Assembly (NCBI GenBank): GCA_013350335.1
Contig: CM023539.1
Coordinates: forward strand, 71,072,781 to 71,136,780
DNA: 64,000 nucleotides
From: Chimonanthus salicifolius
Lineage: Eukaryota; Streptophyta; Magnoliopsida; Laurales; Calycanthaceae
Direction: 5' to 3'
Shown here: in pieces, positions 58,001-64,000 of the stretch
Numbering within the stretch: the first letter of the stretch is position 1
Layout of the letters: every line of letters starts with the position of its first letter
Notes under the pieces: generated by a model
Told to the model about the DNA's origin: nothing
Database searches by the model: none
The model's input: the letters and a program-made list of their open reading frames with translations, nothing else
Position numbers and translations under genes: made by a program

Positions 58001-61000
58001 ACAATTTAAGAAAATCAATAAAACTAAGCAAAACTCGGTAAAAGTCGAAAAACAAACAAACTCAAATCAATCTATAGCCAAGTGAAGATGAAGTTTTGAG
58101 ATTTTGAACTATTTTAATAATTACGATCTTTCATGCTACATCATTCTCACTATACTAAAAGTGAAACGTCCTAAGCCTTATCATCCTTAAAAACTATCAT
58201 CATTTTAATCCATTACCATCAACACATTTCAAACCATAATCTATTACCCTCATCAAATTCACCAATCATTATCACCATAATAAAGAAATGGAAATGAAAA
58301 TGAAAAGGATGATGAAGAAAGACATGCCTGTAGTGATGACCATAATTTCTTCTAATGTGCGTAACCTTTAAATGGAACATGGTTCAACGTCTTCATCACA
58401 ACTTTCATCACCATAATCTATTTACCATCATCAACACACTATCATTATACATAAAAAAAAAAAAAGACAGAAAAAGAAATACCTGAACGCAATGACCAAC
58501 CCCATATGGTGCGCAATCATCTCCGCCACTAGACACAATAAATAAAATAAGAAATAATCGATTCAAATTCCAATAAGTTATACTATAATAACAATATAAA
58601 GACATTCAATACTCACATGTTACGTAATTAATAATGATCAAACATGCAATTCATCACGTGTTAGTCACTTCTTCTCATGTGTTAATGACTTTAATGCAAC
58701 CATCTATCTAACATCATAACAACAGTAAATTATCATAATTAAAAAAGGCAAACACATACAAATTAAAAAAAAGGCGTACCAATAATGACTGATGTCGCTG
58801 ACTTGTTGTAGTGCTTGAAAACATGTAATGGATTGCGTTTCCATCCCTTTGTCACAAAATATATCCTACACCCACTCCCCCTCCCCAAATTAAACAAGAA
58901 ATCATCAAATCAATTTCTATCAGAAACTACCATAACAAAAATGTAAAGATATAAAGTATTGACACGTTATATAATTTACATTGAGCAAATATTATATGTT
59001 AAGATCGTAAAAAATTTAAAATTTAATCCAAAATCTCAATTCTTCTCAGCCTAACTCGGTTGATTCGAAAAAACTTAAGACATTGTATAATTTAAGAAAA
59101 TCAATAAAACTCGGCAAAACTCGGTAAAAGTCGAAAAACCAACAAACTCAAATCAATCTATAACCAATTGAAGATGAAGTTTTGAGATTTTGAACTATTT
59201 TAATAATTACGATCTTTCATGCTACATCTTTCTCACTATGCTAAAAGTGAAACGTCCTAAGCCTTATCATCCTTAAAAACTATCATCATTTTAATCCATT
59301 ACCATCAACACATTTCAAACCATGAGCTATTACCCTCATCAAATTCACCAATCATTATCACCATAATAAAGAAATGGAAATGAAAATGAAAAGGATGATG
59401 AAGAAAGACATACCTGTAGTGATGACCATAATTTCTTCTAATGTGCGTAACCTTTAAATGGAACATGGTTCAACGTCTTCATCACAACTTTCATCACCAT
59501 AATCTATTTACCATCATCAACACACTATCATTATACATAAAAAAAAAAAAAAACAGAAAAAGAAATACCTGAACGCAGTCACCAACCCCATATGGTGCGC
59601 AATCATCTCCGCCACTAGACACAATAAATAAAATAAGAAATAATCGATTCAAATTCCAATAAGTTGTACTACAATAACAATATAAAGACATTCAATACTC
59701 ACATGTTACGTAATTAATAATGATCAAACATGCAATTCATCACGTGTTAGTCACTTCTTCTCATGTGTTAATGACTTTAATGCAACCATCTATCTAACAT
59801 CATAACAACAGTAAATTATCATAATTAAAAAAGGCAAACACATACAAATTAAAAAAAGGCGTACCAATAATGACTGATGTCGCTGACTTGTTGTAGTGCT
59901 TGAAAACATGTAATGGATTGCGTTTCCATCCCTTTGTCACAAAATATATCCTACACCCACTCCCCCTCCCCAAATTAAACAAGAAATCATCAAATCAATT
60001 TCTATCAGAAACTACCATAACAAAAATGTAAAGATATAAAGTATTGACACGTTATATAATTTACATTGAGCAAATATTATATGTTAAGATCGTAAAAAAT
60101 TTAAAATTTAATCCAAAATCTCAATTCTTCTCGGCCTAACTCGGTTGACTCGAAAAAACTTAAGACATTGTATAATTTAAGAAAATCAATAAAACTCGGC
60201 AAAACTCGGTAAAAGTCGAAAAACCAACAAACTCAAATCAATCTATAACCAAGTGAAGATGAAGTTTTGAGATTTTGAACTATTTTAATAATTACGATCT
60301 TTCATGCTACATCTTTCTCACTATGCTAAAAGTGAAACGTCCTAAGCCTTATCATCCTTAAAAACTATCATCATTTTAATCCATTACCATCAACACATTT
60401 CAAACCATGAGCTATTACCCTCATCAAATCCACCAATCATTATCACCATAATAAAGAAATGGAAATGAAAATGAAAAGGATGATGAAGAAAGACATACCT
60501 GTAGTGATGACCATAATTTCTTCTAATGTGCGTAACCTTTAAATGGAACATGGTTCAACGTCTTCATCACAACTTTCATCACCATAATCTATTTACCATC
60601 ATCAACACACTATCATTATACATAAAAAAAAAAAAGACAGAAAAAGAAATACCTGAACGCAGTCACCAACCCCATATGGTGCGCAATCATCTCCACCACT
60701 AGACACAATAAATAAAATAAGAAATAATCGATTCAAATTCCAATAAGTTGTACTACAATAACAATATAAAGACATTCAATACTCACATGTTACGTAATTA
60801 ATAATGATCAAACATGCAATTCATCACGTGTTAGTCACTTCTTCTCATGTGTTAATGACTTTAATGCAACCATCTATCTAACATCATAACAACAGTAAAT
60901 TATCATAATTAAAAAAGGCAAACACGTACAAATTAAAAAAAGGCGTACAAATAATGACTGATGTCGCTGACTTGTTGTAGTGCTTGAAAACATGTAATGG

Positions 61001-64000
61001 ATTGCGTTTCCATCCCTTTGTCACAAAATATATCCTACATCCACTCCCCCTCCCCAAATTAAACAAGAAATCATCAAATCAATTTCTATCAGAAACTACC
61101 ATAACAAAAATGTAAAGATATAAAGTATTGACACGTTATATAATTTACATTGAGCAAATATTATATGTTAAGATCGTAAAAAATTTAAAATTTAGTCCAA
61201 AATCTCAATTCTTCTCGGCCCAACTCGGTTGACTCGAAAAAACTTAAGGCATTGTACAATTTAAGAAAATCAATAAAACTCGGTAAAACTCGGTAAAAGT
61301 CGAAAAACCAACAAACTCAAATCAATCTACAACCAAGTGAAAATGAAGTTTTGAGATTTTGAACTGTTTTAATAATTACGATCTTTCATGTTACATCTTT
61401 CTCACTATGCTGAAAGTGAAACGTCTTAAGACTTACCATCCTTAAAAACTATCATCATTTTAATCCATTACCATCAACACATTTCAAACCATAATCTTTT
61501 ACCCTCATCAACTTCACCAATCATTATCACCATAATAAAAAAATGGAAATGAAAATGAAAAGGATGATGAAGAAAGACATACCTGTAGTGATGTCCATAA
61601 TTTCTTCTAGTGTGCGTAAGCTTTAAATGGAACATGGTTCAACGTCTTCATCACAACCTTCATCACCATAATCTATTTACCATCACACTATCATTATACA
61701 TTAAAAAAAAAGACAGAAAAAGAAATACTTGAAAGCAATCACCAACCCCATATGGTGCGCAATCACCTCCGCCACTGGGCACAATAAATAAAATAAGAAA
61801 TAATCGAATCAAATTCAAATAAGTTGTACTACAATAACAATATAAAGGCATTCAATACTCACATGTTACGTAATTAATAATGATCAAACATGCAATTGAT
61901 CACGTATTAGTCACTTCTTCTTATGTGTTAATGACTTTAATGCAATCATCTATCTAACATCATCACCATTATTAAATTATCATAATTAAAAAAAGCAAAC
62001 ACATACAAATTAAGAAAAGGCATACCAATAATGACTGATGTCGATGACTTGTTGTAGTGCTTTTCCATCCCTTTGTCACAAAATATATCCTACACCCACT
62101 CTCCCTCCCCAAACAAAAACCAGAAATCATCAAATCAATTTCTGTCAGAAACTACGGTAGCAAAAATGTAAAGATATAAAGTATTGACACGTTATATAAT
62201 TCACATCGAGCAAATATTATATGTTAAGATCGTAAAAAATTTAAAATTTAGTCCGAAATCTCAATTCTTCTCGGCTTAACTCCGTTGACTCGAAAAAACA
62301 TAAGACATTGTATAATTTAAGAAAATCAATAAAACTCGGCAAAACTCGGTAAAAGTCAAAAAACCAACAAACTCAAATCAATCTATAACCAATTGAAGAT
62401 GAAGTTTTGAGATTTTGAACTATTTTAATAATTACGATCTTTCATGCTACATCTTTCTCACTATGCTAAAAGTGAAACGTCCTAAGCCTTATCATCCTTA
62501 AAAACTATCATCATTTAAATCCATTACCATCAACACATTTCAAACCATAAGTTATTACCCTCATCAAATTCACCAATCATTATCACCATAATAAAGAAAT
62601 GGAAATGAAAATGAAAAGGATGATGAAGAAAGACATACCTGTAGTGATGACCATAATTTCTTCTAATGTGCGTAAGCTTTAAATGGAACATGGTTCAATG
62701 TCTTCATCACAACTTTCATCACCATAATCTATTTACCATCATCAACACACTATCATTATACATAAAAAAAAAAAGACAGAAAAAGAAATACCTGAACGCA
62801 ATGACCAACCCCATATGGTGCGCAATCATCTCCGCCACTAGACACAATAAATAAAATAAGAAATAATCGATTCAAATTCCAATAAGTTATACTATAATAA
62901 CAATATAAAGACATTCAATACTCACATGTTACGTAATTAATAATGATCAAACATGCAATTCATCACGTGTTAGTCACTTCTTCTCATGTGTTAATGACTT
63001 TAATGCAACCATCTATCTAACATCATAACAACAGTAAATTATCATAATTAAAAAAGGCAAACACATACAAATTAAAAAAAGGCGTACCAATAATGACTGA
63101 TGTCGCTGACTTGTTGTAGTGCTTGAAAACATGTAATGGATTGCGTTTCCATCCCTTTGTCACAAAATATATCCTACACCCACTCCCCCTCCCCAAATTA
63201 AACAAGAAATCATCAAATCAATTTCTATCAGAAACTACCATAACAAAAATGTAAAGATATAAAGTATTGACACGTTATATAATTTACATTGAGCAAATAT
63301 TATATTTTAAGATCGTAAAAAATTTAAAATTTAGTCTAAAATCTCAATTCTTCTCGGCCCAACTCGGTTGACTCGAAAAAACTTAAGGCATTGTACAATT
63401 TAAGAAAATCAATAAAACTCGGCAAAACTCGGTAAAAGTCGAAAAACCAACAAACTCAAATCAATCTATAACCAAGTGAAAATGAAGTTTTGAGATTTTG
63501 AACTATTTTAATAATTACGATCTTTCATGTTACATCTTTCTCACTATGCTGAAAGTGAAACGTCCTAAGCCTTACCATCCTTAAAAGCTATCATCATTTT
63601 AATCCATTACCATCATCACATTTCAAACCATAATCTATTACCCTCATCAACTTCACCAATCATTATCACCATAATAAAGAAATGGAAATGAAAATGAAAA
63701 GGATGATGAAGAAAGACATACCTGTAGTGATGTCCATAATTTCTTCTAGTGTGCGTAACCTTTAAATGGAACATGGTTCAACGTATTCATCACAACCTTT
63801 ATCACCATAATCTATTTACCATCATCAACTCACTATCATTATACATAAAAAAAAAAAAGACAGAAAAAGAAATACATGAACGCAATCACCAACCCCATAT
63901 GGTGCGCAATCACCTCCGCCACTGGGCACAATAAATAAAATAAGAAATAATCGAATCAAATTCAAATAAGTTGTACTACAATAACAATATAAAGGCATTC
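55041..64000. repeat. Tandem array 4 (about 8.5 monomers, runs off the window)
   Basis: The marker recurs at 55142, 56205, 57262, 58325, 59411, 60495, 61580, 62635 and 63719. Periods fall into two classes: about 1,055-1,063 bp and about 1,084-1,086 bp. The long class carries 22 extra bases within TGCTTGAAAACATGTAATGG (for example 58814-58833). Long and short monomers are interspersed, with three long ones in a row. The array continues past the right edge. Confidence 0.92.
58483..58865 (-). other. Exon-like pair inside a long-class monomer (representative)
   Basis: On the minus strand, 58865-58780 (86 bases) lies between GTGTAG and TTG|GTACGC, and 58528-58483 (46 bases) between GTCTAG and CAG|GTATTT. 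Joined, they read without a stop (DIFCDKGMETQSITCFQALQ... then DCAPYGVGHCVQ). A third donor-like CAG|GTATGT recurs near the marker in most monomers. In the short monomer class the 22-base loss shifts the first segment's frame. I do not recognise the protein. The segments may derive from a captured gene piece or be chance. Confidence 0.3.

Noticed and set aside
21000..64000. Recurrent frames of about 60-80 codons in the monomers, such as MCVTFKWNMVQ... on plus and MSLYCYCSTTY... on minus
   Set aside because: They start and end wherever small indels allow, differ in length between monomers, are rich in H/N/K or low-complexity sequence, and match no known protein. They reflect repeated AT-rich DNA, not genes.

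Overview
The window is nuclear DNA of a flowering plant. The reasons are intron-rich genes with plant-type protein sequences (a PIR/PIROGI-type CYFIP protein and a kinesin-5 motor), tRNA-derived SINEs with poly-A tails, L1-like LINE remnants with plant RNase H domains, a solo LTR, and long AT-rich introns full of transposon debris. The species cannot be told from the sequence. A run of exactly 100 N (36667-36766) marks a scaffold join.

Everything recognisable as host gene lies on the minus strand. From 17779 down to 3414 there are six exons from the C-terminal third of PIR (CYFIP family, SCAR/WAVE complex subunit). I label them by position d (17630-17779), c (16032-16175), b (11505-11591), a (5824-5951), e (5417-5624) and f (3414-3586). 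Their introns are swollen by LINEs, one of them nested in another, and by a SINE. The last exons of PIR are not seen in 1-3413. The upstream exons are not found anywhere in the window.

To the right, a block carrying exon d, usually exon c, a SINE and a LINE reverse-transcriptase remnant occurs four times: about 13200-21040, 28856-33735, 36767-42400 and 49951-55040. The copies are near-identical by eye. Each block is followed on its right by a tandem array of a monomer of about 1.05-1.09 kb: about 21041-28860, 33736-36666, a diverged remnant at 42401-43560, and 55041 to the window end. The locus is therefore a two-level duplication: about 1-kb monomers inside multi-kb units that also carry PIR exons.

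Between block copies 3 and 4 lies the 5' half of a kinesin-5 gene (49262 to 43595, minus strand). It has six exons with one open reading frame of about 346 codons, a 5'UTR intron and a GC-richer leader. Upstream is a sequence matching the mitosis-specific activator (MSA) motif. The coding sequence stops just before the end of the motor domain, where the diverged monomer begins. Its promoter side is abutted by block copy 4.

The most interesting points are the exon amplification in PIR, two defects in that gene (a one-base frameshift in exon b and a missing in-phase splice donor after exon d in all four copies), the two monomer size classes with splice-site-like segments on the minus strand, and the position of the kinesin fragment. 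Assembly error is a live alternative for parts of this, because the window has a gap inside near-identical repeats.
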